A DNA stretch of 64,000 bases from Plazaster borealis. Its lineage: Eukaryota; Echinodermata; Asteroidea; Forcipulatida; Labidiasteridae. Location of the stretch: NCBI GenBank assembly GCA_021014325.1, contig CM037461.1, positions 645,501 through 709,500 on the forward strand, in the 5' to 3' direction. A model generated the notes under the pieces. The model was not told the DNA's origin and did not search any database. It was given only the letters and a program-made list of their open reading frames with translations. The translations under genes were made by a program, and so were the position numbers. This document shows, piece after piece, positions 48,480 through 59,350 of the stretch (position 1 is its first letter; each line of letters starts with the position of its first letter).

Positions 48480-51400
48480 CGACGACAGGTCCCACTGGCA
48501 ATGACACTACGAGTCGTCTCATTTATGTCACAGATAAGCAATCGGGGAGACGTTTCCTTATCGATACAGGTGCAGAGATAAGTGTGTTGCCACCCACCCC
48601 AAGCGACCGCAAACATACATCTAACCAGTATAACCTCCAGGCCGTCAACAAGTCACCCATAGCGACTTTTGGAGAACGATCTCTCACACTTGACATCGGT
48701 CTACGTCGAGCTTATTCGTGGGTTTTTATTATCGCTGATTCATCTCTAGCAATCATCGGCGCTGATTTTTTGAGACATTTTGGCTTGTGTGTCGACGTAA
48801 AGCATCATCGGCTCATTGACACCACGACCAGCTTGAATGTTCAAGGAATTTGCACAGCAAGTGATTCACCCAGTCCCATGATCACCGTACCTGACGTGGC
48901 ATCCAGCTACAGCACATTATTACAGCAATATGTGGACATCACTCGACCTTGTTTCAGCGAAACAACATTGCGACACAACGTCACGCACCATATTCGCACG
49001 AGCGGCCCACCAGTCGCATCTCGTCCCCGTCGACTTGCTTCTGACAAGTTTAAGATAGCTAAAGCTGAGTTTGACCACATGCTCCAAATGGAGATCATCC
49101 GCCCATCTGACAGTTGTTGGTCGTCTCCCTTACACATGGTGCCCAAAAAGTCGGGAGACTGGCGTCCCTGCGGAGACTATCGTGCATTGAACCGAATTAC
49201 GGTGGCAGACAAATATCCCATTCCGCACATCCATGACTTTGCCTCGACACTGCAGGGAAAAACAGTCTTTTCCAAAGTCGACCTGATCAGAGCATACCAT
49301 CAGATCCCCGTCGAACCAGCCGATGTGTTTAAAACAGCCGTCACAACCCCATTCGGCTTGTATGAATTCACACGTATGCCATTTGGTTTGAGGAATGCAG
49401 CCCAAACTTTCCAACGCTTCATGGATCAGGTGGTCCGGGGGCTAGATTTTGTGTACGTATACATTGATGACCTCCTGATAGCCAGCACCAGTGTTGGAGA
49501 ACATCACTCTCACCTACAGCAGTTGTTTGAACGACTGCAAGAATATGGGGTAGTGATCAACCCGACAAAGAGTCAATTCGGCGCCAGTTCACTGGAGTTC
49601 CTCGGACACCACATTTCAGAACACGGCATTCGACCTTTACCTACCAAGGTCGCATCCATTCAGGAGTTTCCCCAGCCACAGTCACTACGCCAGCTTCGGG
49701 AATTCCTTGGACTGATAAATTTCTACAGGCGCTTCATCCCACACTGCGCACAACTAGTTCAGCCCCTCACGGATTTGCTAGCAGGCCAACCCGCAAAGGC
49801 CAAGGTATCGCTAGCACTACCACCAAAAGCGGCAGAGGCTTTTACAGCTGTTAAGTTGGCACTGGCACAAGCAACACTGTTGGTGCACCCTCACCCCGAT
49901 GCCCCATTGTGTCTTATGGTCGACGCTTCGGATGTTGCCGTTGGTGGAGTATGTCAGCAGATGATCCATGGAGATTGGCAACCTATCGCATTTTTCTCCA
50001 AACGACTTCAGCCAGCTGAGAGAAAGTACAGCACTTTTGGTCGCGAACTCCTCGCTGCGTATCTCGCCGTTCGCCATTTCCGCCATGCTGTGGAAGGTAG
50101 AGAGTTTTTCATTTTGACCGACCACAAACCATTGACTCATGCACTCAACTCAACCGCAGACCGGTACTCACCACGTGAAGTCCGCCATCTGGACTACTTG
50201 TCACAATTCACCGCCGACATCAGACATGTTAAGGGAACCAGCAATGAGGTTGCTGATACACTCTCACGCATTAACATGACGTCCCTACCATCAACTCAAA
50301 TCATTGTGGATTTCGAATCAATGTCCAAACTACAACTAACAGACGAAGACTACTTACAGCATAAGAGCAGCTCAGTCGTACAGTTGAAAGACATCCCATT
50401 AGCCACTGGCGATGGCACAATCGCATGTGATGTGACTACTGGCGTGCCTCGCCCGTTTGTACCCAAATCTGTTCGTCGTACAGTTTTCAACTCACTCCAT
50501 TCAATGTCTCACCCTGGCATACGGGCCACCTTGAAGCTCATCAGCGCACGTTTTGTGTGGCCCAACATGAATCGCGACGTCCGCCATTGGTCCAAAACTT
50601 GCCTCAAATGCCAGACTACCAAAATACATCGCCACACCGTGACACCATTGGGTATTTTTACCACTCCCGACGCCCGCTTCGACCACGTCCACATTGACCT
50701 AGTCGGCCCTCTTCCGCCTTCAAATGGATATAGTTACCTGTTAACATGCATCGATAGGTTCACCAGATGGACAGAGGCAGTCCCGATAGCCGACATCACA
50801 GCCGAGACAGTGGCTAAGGCATTTGTCAGCAGGTGGATCGCAATGTTCGGCACACCGTCCACTATAACCACCGATCGCGGTCGTCAGTTTGAGTCAGCAT
50901 TGTTTCGCTCCTTGACAGTATTGCTGGGTAGCAAACGAGTTCGCACGACCTCTTACCACCCCATTGCCAATGGCCTCGTCGAAAGATTCCATCGTCAGCT
51001 CAAGGTTTCTCTAAAAGCCCAGGTCGATCCCCGCCGATGGACTGAGGCTTTGCCACTGATCCTCCTCAGCCTTCGTACGGTTGTGAAGAGAGATCTGGGA
51101 TGTTCAACAGCGGAACTGGTTTTTGGCACTACACTGCGTCTTCCTGGCCAGTTTGTGGCACCGGAAGAGACTCAAGATTTGGAGCCAGACACGTATGTGC
51201 ACCGCTTACGACAACTTATGCAAAAGTTGAGGCCCACACCTACAAGGTTACACTCCCGAACTGCACAGATCCACATAGACTTAGCGTCTTGTTCACATGT
51301 TTTTGTACGCGCTGATCATGTGCAAAAACCTCTTCAGCCTGCATACAAGGGCCCCTTCAAGATCCTCGAGCGCACAGCCAAGTATTTTGTGCTTGACATG

Positions 51401-51694
51401 AACGGCGTGAGAGACACTGTCAGTCTGGACCGCTTGAAGGTTGCCTACCTTGACACGGATACCCTTGACATTAATCCGCAACCAGTACCAAACTCTCGAC
51501 AAGCATCCCAGCCTGTTGCGCAACCTCCGAAAGGACAACATCAGACAATAGCGCCTCAACCGCCTCAACCTCCTCAACCTCCTCAACCTCCTCAACCTCC
51601 TCAACCTACCACACCATCTCAACCACCACGTTCTACATGTTCTGGCCGTCAGGTTCACTGGCCAGCAAAGTACGTCACCTACGACTGTGGTTGA
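48374..51694 (+). CDS. pol: Retrotransposon Pol polyprotein (PR-RT-RNaseH-IN)
   Basis: 1106 codons, -1 relative to gag, so probably made by frameshifting in the 48374-48479 overlap. Protease: [12 protein letters not shown], catalytic D at residue 64. Reverse transcriptase: [20 protein letters not shown] and the YIDD box at 363-366. RNase [25 protein letters not shown] and TDHKPL. Integrase: HSMSHPGIR...CLKC zinc motif, then D775 (HIDLVGP), D834 (TTDRGRQF) and E870 ([10 protein letters not shown]), a DD35E triad. The C-terminus carries about six Pro-Pro-Gln repeats (51556-51605). All catalytic residues are present and there is no internal stop, so the copy may be active. The order RT-RH-IN places it in Ty3/gypsy (Metaviridae type). 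Confidence 0.95.
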   Translation: MLVSLALWRRRSQMQRPLHIQQQKKVAGKRPSQRLATTGPTGNDTTSRLIYVTDKQSGRRFLIDTGAEISVLPPTPSDRKHTSNQYNLQAVNKSPIATFGERSLTLDIGLRRAYSWVFIIADSSLAIIGADFLRHFGLCVDVKHHRLIDTTTSLNVQGICTASDSPSPMITVPDVASSYSTLLQQYVDITRPCFSETTLRHNVTHHIRTSGPPVASRPRRLASDKFKIAKAEFDHMLQMEIIRPSDSCWSSPLHMVPKKSGDWRPCGDYRALNRITVADKYPIPHIHDFASTLQGKTVFSKVDLIRAYHQIPVEPADVFKTAVTTPFGLYEFTRMPFGLRNAAQTFQRFMDQVVRGLDFVYVYIDDLLIASTSVGEHHSHLQQLFERLQEYGVVINPTKSQFGASSLEFLGHHISEHGIRPLPTKVASIQEFPQPQSLRQLREFLGLINFYRRFIPHCAQLVQPLTDLLAGQPAKAKVSLALPPKAAEAFTAVKLALAQATLLVHPHPDAPLCLMVDASDVAVGGVCQQMIHGDWQPIAFFSKRLQPAERKYSTFGRELLAAYLAVRHFRHAVEGREFFILTDHKPLTHALNSTADRYSPREVRHLDYLSQFTADIRHVKGTSNEVADTLSRINMTSLPSTQIIVDFESMSKLQLTDEDYLQHKSSSVVQLKDIPLATGDGTIACDVTTGVPRPFVPKSVRRTVFNSLHSMSHPGIRATLKLISARFVWPNMNRDVRHWSKTCLKCQTTKIHRHTVTPLGIFTTPDARFDHVHIDLVGPLPPSNGYSYLLTCIDRFTRWTEAVPIADITAETVAKAFVSRWIAMFGTPSTITTDRGRQFESALFRSLTVLLGSKRVRTTSYHPIANGLVERFHRQLKVSLKAQVDPRRWTEALPLILLSLRTVVKRDLGCSTAELVFGTTLRLPGQFVAPEETQDLEPDTYVHRLRQLMQKLRPTPTRLHSRTAQIHIDLASCSHVFVRADHVQKPLQPAYKGPFKILERTAKYFVLDMNGVRDTVSLDRLKVAYLDTDTLDINPQPVPNSRQASQPVAQPPKGQHQTIAPQPPQPPQPPQPPQPPQPTTPSQPPRSTCSGRQVHWPAKYVTYDCG

Positions 51695-51750
51695 TGCTAA
51701 GTCCGTTATATCGCCGGCTTCATTTCATTTGCTTGCTAGGAGGGGGCTAA

Positions 51751-52382
51751 TGTGGTGACACGAACATTTGTGTGTTTTTAATTTTTGTATCACTTGGCAT
51801 GCCATACCCAACGGTGTGTCAGAGGTCACCGGTTGGTTACAACACTGCAAGTACCAGCGACACTGTATATACATGTACATACATATACATAGTTTGTTTT
51901 CATGTCGGGCCATGTGAGTAGCAAGGCAGGTTTTTTTGGATATAGTTTTTTTCTACTGTTTCGTCACGTTCGACGGCTCCTCTTCGGATTTACATCAAGG
52001 TTCTTTTCATCAGGAGTTTGTTTCCTGAGTACCCACACCTGTAGAACAGCGAATATTCTACTGTTAGTTGTGCCACCTTTGGAGAGGTTTTGTTTTTCTT
52101 GGAGAGGTTTTTGTTTTCTTCACGCTCCGCCATCTACATTTACATTGTAACTTCACGCGAACGTCACGTGAGGTAACTTCTGCTTGGAACAGAACTTTAT
52201 CGTTGTATTGTTAGTGATTTCGTCTATGTATTTCGTCTATGTGTGTTTGTAACTTTGTGGACATTACTACTACATCAAGCGAATTACTTCGCCTGGTAGG
52301 ATCTTCGGACTGCCGTGACTTGTTGAATGAACACAGCAGTAGCAGCGTGGGTAAGTGACATAATATTTCCATAATCCCCACA
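51751..52382 (+). repeat. 3' LTR (632 bp)
   Basis: Matches the 5' LTR apart from a few substitutions and the replaced block near 52085-52118 (GGAGAGGTTTTGTTTTTCTT and a second GGAGAGG). It ends at the second AGTT copy. Confidence 0.92.
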
Positions 52383-53337
52383 AGTTCATCACAATAATGA
52401 ACATCTCTCCGTTAATCATATCAGGACCGGGGATAAACGATAACCTCAACATTTTGTGAATTTTACTTAAGGCGGGGTCATCGTTTGGTTTTTGTGAACG
52501 TAATAATGACTTATAGGCAACATTATCATAAGTCACATGTGACGGTTTCAGCTGAATACAGTGTCTACTTATAGTGTCCATTCAGTCCGCATCAGTACAC
52601 AGTAATAGGTGTGTACATCACTGAGTTATCTCGTATTGTTTGTGGTGTATTTTTGGGGGAATTTCACATGTCCAAATGCACATAATGCAGAGCATCAAAA
52701 CAATAAATCGACACAGAAAAAAACTGAGTTCTTCGTTTCGTGTGCTCATCGAAAGAATTCAAGTGCACGGAATGATTTCGGGAGCACATCAAAAGATTTT
52801 GAGGACAAACAACTATGTTGTGACAACACCGACGAGGTGATTTAGTAATACCAAACAAAACTGCGAGTTGATTTTCTTCCTCAATAATTTATTTCAACAG
52901 CAAATTACGAAGGGGGAACGTGAACTGCCTGATGTAATGTCAAAGGCACGCCCGTGTGGGTATTTTCTTGAAATAATCTTATTTAAAGTTTAAGTGTATT
53001 TTGTCAATAATTGTTCGGGGTGCCAGTCAGAAGTATGGAACCGTTAGCTGCCATGTAGCCAGAGATCACACCCAAGTTTACGATACAACCTGGGAAGCGA
53101 CAGCAGAGGGATCCCTTTAAGGGGATGCAACTTGTTGTATTACTTGCCAATAGGAATAATACTAAACATAGGCTACTCTAATGCCATCGTACAGTGGCGT
53201 AATCACCCTAACAAAAAAGAAAATGATAATCAATGGTAAACTAATGGTACCAACTGGTAATGAATGGTAGCCATAGGTTTCTTAATGTTTTATCCAATGG
53301 TCGTATTCCACTGAATTGTGTTAAATGGTAAACGTAT
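52383..53337. other. Former 3' end of transporter gene and flank
   Basis: The first codons (TTCATCACAATAA-type text) are the displaced stop of the transporter. To about 52690 the sequence matches the left arm (27610-27893) in inverse orientation. 52885-52960 matches 24995-25080, and 52990-53130 is a fragment of the repeat at 27085. A run of ATGGTA-type short repeats lies near 53230-53330. Confidence 0.6.
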
Positions 53338-53390
53338 TGTAGCGATTGGCCCGGCCCGTCAGTGTGGGGGCGCTATGACACAGCACCGGT

Positions 53391-53591
53391 CAGAGCTGTG
53401 TATTGAGAGAGTTGCGACATGGAGGGACCAGCTTTCTCCGGTCACGTGGTTGCTGGACGCCATTTTGTTCCAAAATGCAGTACAACCCAATGGGCAGACT
53501 AGTCTGGCACCCTGTATTCGCCAATGCATTTTTTGGAGACAAAATGGCTTCTAATCGCAAGTTGTCGCAACTCTCTCAATATACGGCTCTG
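53391..53591. mobile_element. hAT-type MITE, copy 1
   Basis: 201 bp. Ends CAGAGCTGTGTATTGAGAGA and the inverse (TCTCTCAATATACGGCTCTG), about 28 bp of terminal repeat with two mismatches. Perfect 8-bp target duplication GCACCGGT on both sides (53383-53390, 53592-53599). The other LTR of the host element shows the empty site. CAGAG ends and 8-bp duplications are hAT features. Confidence 0.9.
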
Positions 53592-53851
53592 GCACCGGTG
53601 TGGAGCTGTGTCGTAGCGATCCCTGGTGAGGGCGCTATGGCACGGCACTGGTGTGGAGTTGTGTCGTAGCGAGCCCCCGCTGAGGGAGCTGGGACACCCG
53701 TCTCGTTGGGGAAACGTTGCCTAAACGTTATTCTTGCCATGTGAGTTTCCAAAGTAAGACGTGTTATATAAACCAGGAGAAATATACTGAGAAAACTGCT
53801 TCCTACTGTGTGTTTATTGTTGTGTTGTGCCGGAAAGAACCAAAAGACAAG

Positions 53852-54751
53852 TTTGTAGCCGCCAGAATATCTTTTTGTTTACTTTTTTTTGCAGCGCCTC
53901 GCTTTTTGTGGAACTCAATAGGGCGCTATTGAGGGCGCTATTTCAAGACTCACAATTAAATGTTGTATATTGTCACCATACACACATTGCCAAATTTAAG
54001 AAGGAAAAAGCAGTTATATTACACATCTATGCCACTAATGCTTGGGCAGCTCAGCAAAGTGAGTGTTCACATCTTATTTAGCATTATATATTGTCGTTTT
54101 TGAGTAATTTGAAAGTGTTTTTGATATACAAAATTAAGGTTTTTTGTTGAGTGAAAATTACGTGTGTACATGCGTGTACATGACATGTGGGCCCATTGCT
54201 CGGTATTACGTTTATGTATGTGTTATTGATGCCATTGATTATGTAGTTTACAACAATTGGTTCTTGTATGAAGATACACTAAATATTTGTAGTAAATTGA
54301 TAAGTTTAGGAGTTGATGCACTAGTTTAAGTCAAATATGCGACCTTGGTTTTTGTATCTAAAGTATAACTGCAAGTTGTTATTTTCTCTTTATAATTGCA
54401 GTCGAACCACCTAATGTCACCTTATGTCACCTTATGTCACCTACATGTATCCACCTTACGTCAACTTTCACCTAACGGTACCACCTAACGACACCTACCG
54501 GTTATCAGCTACTACCAACCACTTTTTACAACCTAGCCACCTTCAACCGTCAACTCTAAATAATCATCCGGAAACAACAATCAGAACTCAATCATCAGTT
54601 TTAAAGTTTATTCGTCAACAGTAATTATTGTAATTTTGCCTGTGAATCAAGAACAATAAAAGAGTAGTTTTGACCAGTTAATTTTGGTGCGTATCATTGC
54701 TGAGCACAATTTTCCTAAAATTTAATTAGACGATCTGTAGCATTACAGGCT
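53852..54751. mobile_element. 0.9-kb insert in the 5' LTR, unclassified
   Basis: Absent from the 3' LTR and bounded by ACAAG (53847-53851, 54752-54756). It contains CCACCTAATGTCACC-type short repeats near 54405-54500 and an AATAAA-like signal near 54655. No coding domain and no clear terminal repeat, so the class is unknown. Confidence 0.5.
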
Positions 54752-54864
54752 ACAAGTTCTTTGTTTCATTGGTGGCATTGACGGGACGGTACGACCGCTG
54801 AAAGAACACGAGAATCAGGTAGAACGATTGTTTTTTTCCTCTGTGGGGTTTTCACGTTTTGGGA

Positions 54865-55840
54865 TAGTATGGCGTCAGACTCAGCACATGCTGGGGACAC
54901 GCCGAGCCAGACTCAGGCCATTGGTGGGCCTTCCTGGATTACTGTAGATCATGAGATTTCATAATTCCTCGGGCTGGGGGAGGTCGGGGGAGTAACAGTA
55001 GAGACGAGGGGTCAGCCACGGGGACTTCAGGACAGGAGCGTCCTGTCCGCTTTAGGTAAGTTGGTCGCGGGGGGATCGGGGCGATACCACACAGAATCGT
55101 TCCGGCTCCCTCCGCAGCATACCAGCACGGGGTGGGCGGTCCCACACGGAACCATTCTGGCTCTCCCAACGGAGCACAGAGGCGAGGGGGGGCGGAGGGG
55201 TCGGGGCGATCCCTCACAGAGTCGTCCTGGCTCTCGCCGCAGCATACCGACACGACGAGGGCGGAGGGCTTGGCACGATACCTTACGGAACCGTTCTGGC
55301 TCCCTCTGCAGCGTACAGACGGAGGGGCGGAACGGGATCGGAACGGGTTCCAGGGGAACCGTGCTGTGCCTCTCCGCAACATGCCCCGGAGACCAGGGAG
55401 GAGTTGGGGCGGTCCCACACGGAACCCACCTTTTCCTCCCCGTGGTTTTGGGCGGGGAACATCAGAGAGCCGCTCCCGGAACGGGGATCGGAACAAGTTC
55501 CGAGGGAATTGTGCTGTGCCTCTCCGCAGCATGCTCTGGAGACCAGGGTCCCACACGGAACCCACCTTCTCCTCCCCGTGGTATTTGGCGGGGAACATCA
55601 GAGAGCCACTCTTTTTGGAACCAGGCCACCCTCACCTTGGACATGCGATGGTGGAACAGCCCTCCTCGGGGCCATTCTTCCGGGAACGCGCCCACATGGG
55701 GAATGCCCAGTCTACACCACGGCAGGGTCCGGGTCACGGTATGGACAGGCGACGGCTGCATGTTTCCTCTCGGAGCCCCCCCCCCCAGACAATAATCCGG
55801 ATGGCACGGCCCTACACGGCGGAGGCCTTGATCCAACTCG
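54865..55840. other. GC-rich leader with degenerate repeats of about 110 bp
   Basis: Repeated phrases such as CCCACACGGAACCA, CCTCTCCGCAGCATG and GGCTCCCTCTGCAGC make open frames in several frames on both strands; these are by-products of composition. A short frame from ATG near 54869 (MASDSAHAGDTPSQTQAIGG) could be the original gag start. A consensus donor (TTTAG then GTAAGTTGG) lies near 55056, so the leader may be spliced. Confidence 0.4.
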
Positions 55841-56560
55841 ACACTGCACAACCCTATGGAGCGGAGCCGGTGAATCAGCTCCGCACTGCAAAACCCTATG
55901 CAGCGGAGCTGGTGAATCAGCTTCACACTGTACAACCCTATGGAACGGAGCCCACAGCCCAGCTCCGCACAGTACAAACCTATGGAGCGGGGCCCACGGC
56001 CCAGCTCCGCACGGTACAGCCCTATGGAGCGGAGCCGGTGACGGAGCGGAGCCGGTGACGGAGCGGAGCCGGTGACGGAGCGGAGCCGGTGACGGAGCGG
56101 AGTGAGTGACTCAGCTCCGCACTGCACAACCCTATGGAGCGAAGCCGGTGAGCCAGCTCCGCACTGTTCAAACCGTACAAACCCATGGAGCGGAGCCCAC
56201 GGCCCAGCCGCACTGTACAACCCTATGGAGCGGAGCCAGTGAATCAGCTCCGCACTGCACAACCCTATGGAGCGGAGCCCACGGCCCAGCTCCGCACTGT
56301 ACAACCCTATGATGCGGTGCCGGTGAATCAGCTCCGCACTGCACAACCCTATGGAGCGGAGCCGGTGACGGAGCGGAGTGAGTGACTCAGCTCCACACTG
56401 CACAACCCTATGGAGCGGAGCCGGTGACGGAGCGGAGTGAGTGACTCAGCTCCACGCTGCACAACCCTATGGAGCGGAGCCGGTGAGCCAGCTCCGCACT
56501 GTACAAACCCATGGAGCGGAGCCCACGGCCCAGCTCCGCACCACACAACCGAAGCGGGTG
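55840..56560. repeat. 42-bp tandem array
   Basis: About 14-16 units of the type CCTATGGAGCGGAGCC followed by GGTGAATCAGCTCCGCAC and TGCACAA. The core encodes 14-residue repeats (PYGAEPVNQLRTAQ) on + and open repeats on the opposite strand too. A GACGGAGCGGAGCCGGT subrepeat is expanded at 56040-56100. Confidence 0.8.
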
Positions 56561-56708
56561 GACCATGGCTTGGAGGCAAAGTTGCCACCACAACCAACCC
56601 TCAGCACATCGGGCTTGTGGACGCACCACCAGTGACTACAGCTGCGGGCCGGTTGGTGCCGTCCGCAGGACGGGAGGAGTCAGGCCCCCCTCAGGGAGTC
56701 AGAGACCC

Positions 56709-58400
56709 ATGATGCTTCCGAATAAGTTTGACGGCGGATCCTCCTGGTCCGACTATCTAGTCCATTTTGAGAGTGTCGCGACCGTAAACCAGTGGGGGGA
56801 GGCTGAGAAGGCGATGTTTCTGACCTCCCATATAAAGGGCCCGGCACAAGAAGCCTTAGCTGACATGGAACCGGCGGCACGGAAAGAGTATCCTCGTATT
56901 CTGGAGTACTTCGAGAAGCGATTTGGGGTCACGGCCCGGATACTGCTGTACCGGGTTCAACTGTCGATGCGCCACAGGGGTAGCGATGAGTCAATAAGCA
57001 GCCTGGGGCAGTCTATTTGACGGTTGGTCTCCATGAGCTACCCGAAACTACCTGCCAAGGCTCGGGAGGAGTTGGCCGTGGAGGCTTTTAGAAACGCACT
57101 GGGAAATGAACAGTTGCAATTCCACGTGTTTTCGAGGGCGGCGACAACCTTGACCGAAGCCATCACCCTCGCTACTGAGATGGAGGCGTTCCTGGACTCC
57201 CAAGAGCTGAAAAAGAGAGGCAGACAGGGGGCCAAATATGTTCGATCAGTAGTGCAGCCACTGCAGCAACAGGCGGGGGCTAAGGGTGCGAACACAGGTC
57301 CCCCGCATCAGGCATTCAACCGCTCGACCGTGGAATGTTTTTGGTGCCATGATTTTAGTCATTTTCGACGGGACTGTCCGCGCAGGAAACGGAGATTCAA
57401 TATTAACCAGCAGAATGCACAGAACGAGCCTAGGTTGACCCAGCAATCGACCGGTGGAGGTCCCCCACACCAGGGCCAGAGGACCAAGGAGGCATCTGCG
57501 GAGGGAAACGGACAAAGGTCTGCTCCTTGTGGTGTGGGGCGTCGTTTCACCTGCAAACATTGTGGAAGGGAGTTCTCCCAGTCCAGCAACATGAGACGAC
57601 ATCAGCGCACATCTTGTGAGATACTCCACCCGGAGAGGCCTTTTCCTTGCACCCGCGGTTGTGGTCTCCACTTCTACAGGAAGTACATACAGTATGGTCA
57701 CTTACGAGGTTGTGAACACACCACAATATTCGTGGGCCGTGTCGGGATGATGGAGATGGAGCTTGGAGTAGATGGCGGCCAGTTAAAGGCCCAGGGGGCT
57801 TGTGACCGTTTAGAGCAGCCCCCAGGCCCTCCTGTGCCGCAACACCAGCCCCGATATCAACCAGGATTCAACGAAGAGGACCACGCCCACTCGGAACAGC
57901 TACAAATCCCCCCTGCATCGTCTCTACGGAAGCGCTCAACCAGAGGCAATCAGTCAGCCCGCACGGAGCAGCCCCAAACCCCATCTCGACGTGGAGATCT
58001 AACATCGGAAGCTGTCAGGGGCACACCAGCCCGTACAATGCCCGACCGATGCCCCACAGGAGTTTCTGGAGCAGCTGTTTCAACAGACGGAGACGCAGAG
58101 GAGGTCACCTCCTTGACGGAGCACCAGATCCTAGAGCCAAGCCTTTTTGTTGTTCTTTTTGTTGCTTGCTTTGTTTCTTTGTACAGGTTTCGCTTCCCCG
58201 GCGGGACAGGAGTTCGCTGCCTGCTCGGGGACGAGCAGTGTTCTTGGATGGGGCACTTTAGCGATTGGCCCGGCCTGTCAGTGTGGGGGCGCTGTGACAC
58301 AGCACCGGTGTGGAGCTGTGTCATAGCGAGCCCTGGTGAGGGCGCTGGGACACCCGTCTCGTTGGGGAAACGTTGCCTAAACGTTCTTCTTGCCATGTGA
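56709..58400 (+). pseudogene. Gag with CCHC knuckle and C2H2 fingers, one in-frame TGA
   Basis: Start chosen at the first ATG of the conserved gag (MMLPNKFDGGSSWSDYLVHF). The capsid-like part includes HIKGPAQEALADM and FEKRFGV, then TGA at 57018-57020, then in the same frame RLVSMSYPKLPAKAREELAV. A perfect CX2CX4HX4C knuckle (CFWCHDFSHFRRDC) lies at 57336-57377. Then come FTCKHCGREFSQSSNMRRHQ (57545 on), a C2H2 finger, and a second, imperfect one (FPCTRGCGLHFY, about 57645-57715). A Pro/Gln-rich stretch follows and the frame runs into the LTR (stop 58398). Pol is absent. The frame is otherwise open for about 560 codons. The TGA may be a CpG mutation of CGA or a programmed readthrough site. 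Confidence 0.7.
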
Positions 58401-58518
58401 GTTTCCAAAGTAAGACCTGTTAAACAAACCAGGGGAAAATACGGAGAAAACTGCTTCCTACTATGTGCTTATTGTTGTGTTGTGCCGGAAAGAACCAGAG
58501 GACAAGTTCTTTGTTACA
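58257..58518 (+). repeat. 3' LTR of the gag-only element
   Basis: 262 bp, uninterrupted. The first dinucleotide is TT where the 5' LTR has TG. It ends CTTTGTTACA before the second GTAT. Confidence 0.8.
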
Positions 58519-58739
58519 GTATTTACAAATGTGACTAATGGTGTTGACTTTGAGATGAATAATTAGTCAATGGTATATTGGTGTAAAGATACAGCAAGGA
58601 ATTTGTTTTTTTGTATTATGGACGGATAGTAAATAAACGAGCTCGGTGATAGACTTGAATTTTTTTTTCAAATCTGTTCTTTTTTTATACACTTCTGAAT
58701 CACTCAACTGAAACATTATTAAGTCATGCATCTTAGGCT

Positions 58740-59350
58740 TAACACAAACAAGATCTAGCTTGAGGAACCATAGACTCGGGATCAACAACAATTAATGTAG
58801 CGCAGAGCTGTGTATTGAAAGAGTTGCGACATGGAGGGACCAGCTTTCTCCGGTCACGTGGTTGCTGGACGCCATTTTGTTCCAAATGCAGCACAACCCA
58901 ATGGGCAGACTAGTCTGGCACCCTGTATTCGCCAATGCATTTTTTGAGACAAAATGGCTTCTAATCGCAAGTTGTCACAACTCTCTCAATACACGGCTCT
59001 GCTGTAGCGAGACCAAGTGCGCCCTCAATATTTCTGAAAACTGTAATTAGCATACTTACAATAACAAGTTAAGTTTTTGTCCGTGACCTTTGGACTCACT
59101 CTCTTTTTCTTTTTAGTTTTGAGCAATAGCGAGCACACTATTCTCGATATGTATTTCTCTAAAGGAAGCATTGCTCTGCTCCAAATACTATTTGGGAGGG
59201 ATAATGTCCCAGAACTCTCTTTGAGTATTGTGATTTTTAGGGCTAGTTGAACATTGTATCGGTTATTGTAAACTTGTGTAGGTAGCTATCGTCGTGTTGA
59301 CCTTTCACCCTTACATAAGTGACTGTGCTGTGCTATTGGTAAAGTAGTGC
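58740..59350. repeat. Segment inverted relative to 25080-25650
   Basis: Matches the left segment in inverse orientation on both sides of the hAT element, including GAGACCAAGTGCGCCCTCAA and GGGAGGGATAATGTCCC. Confidence 0.65.
58803..59001. mobile_element. hAT-type MITE, copy 2
   Basis: 199 bp, same family as 53391-53591. Flanks ATGTAGCG and CTGTAGCG agree at 7 of 8 positions. The empty site is visible at about 25555 (inverse), where one copy of a related 8-mer is present. Confidence 0.88.

Larger units (their letters stand above)
46872..52382 (+). mobile_element. Complete Ty3/gypsy-type LTR retrotransposon
   Basis: 5' LTR 46872-47530, internal region 47531-51750, 3' LTR 51751-52382. LTRs begin TGTGGTGACACG and end CCCCACA. 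Target duplication AGTT at 46868-46871 and 52383-52386, confirmed by the single AGTT at the uninterrupted last exon of the left arm. A primer-binding-site-like TGGTGACCCCGACGT starts at 47533, and a polypurine tract AGGAGGGGGCTA precedes the 3' LTR. Gag and pol frames are both open and no env is seen. The near-identical LTRs mean a recent insertion. Confidence 0.93.
53338..54768 (+). repeat. 5' LTR with two nested insertions
   Basis: Backbone equals the 262-bp 3' LTR. It is broken by a hAT-type element (53391-53591), a partial internal duplication of about 50 bp (near 53635-53690), and a 0.9-kb insert between about 53852 and 54751 flanked by ACAAG. Confidence 0.75.
53338..58518 (+). mobile_element. 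Gag-only LTR retrotransposon with C2H2 fingers
   Basis: The 3' LTR (58257-58518, 262 bp) matches the outer parts of a swollen 5' LTR (53338-54768). LTRs start T(G/T)TAGCGATTGG and end TTTGTTNCA. GTAT flanks both sides (53334-53337, 58519-58522). A primer-binding-like TGGTGGCATTGACGGG starts at 54770. The 3.5-kb interior holds a repeat-rich leader and a gag-type frame with a CCHC knuckle and C2H2 fingers, but no protease, reverse transcriptase or integrase. It is non-autonomous and presumably depends on enzymes from a relative. Confidence 0.8.

Noticed and set aside
55462..56403. Long minus-strand open frame, about 313 codons
   Set aside because: It is the reverse reading of the 42-bp array and GC-rich leader; length comes from repeat periodicity.
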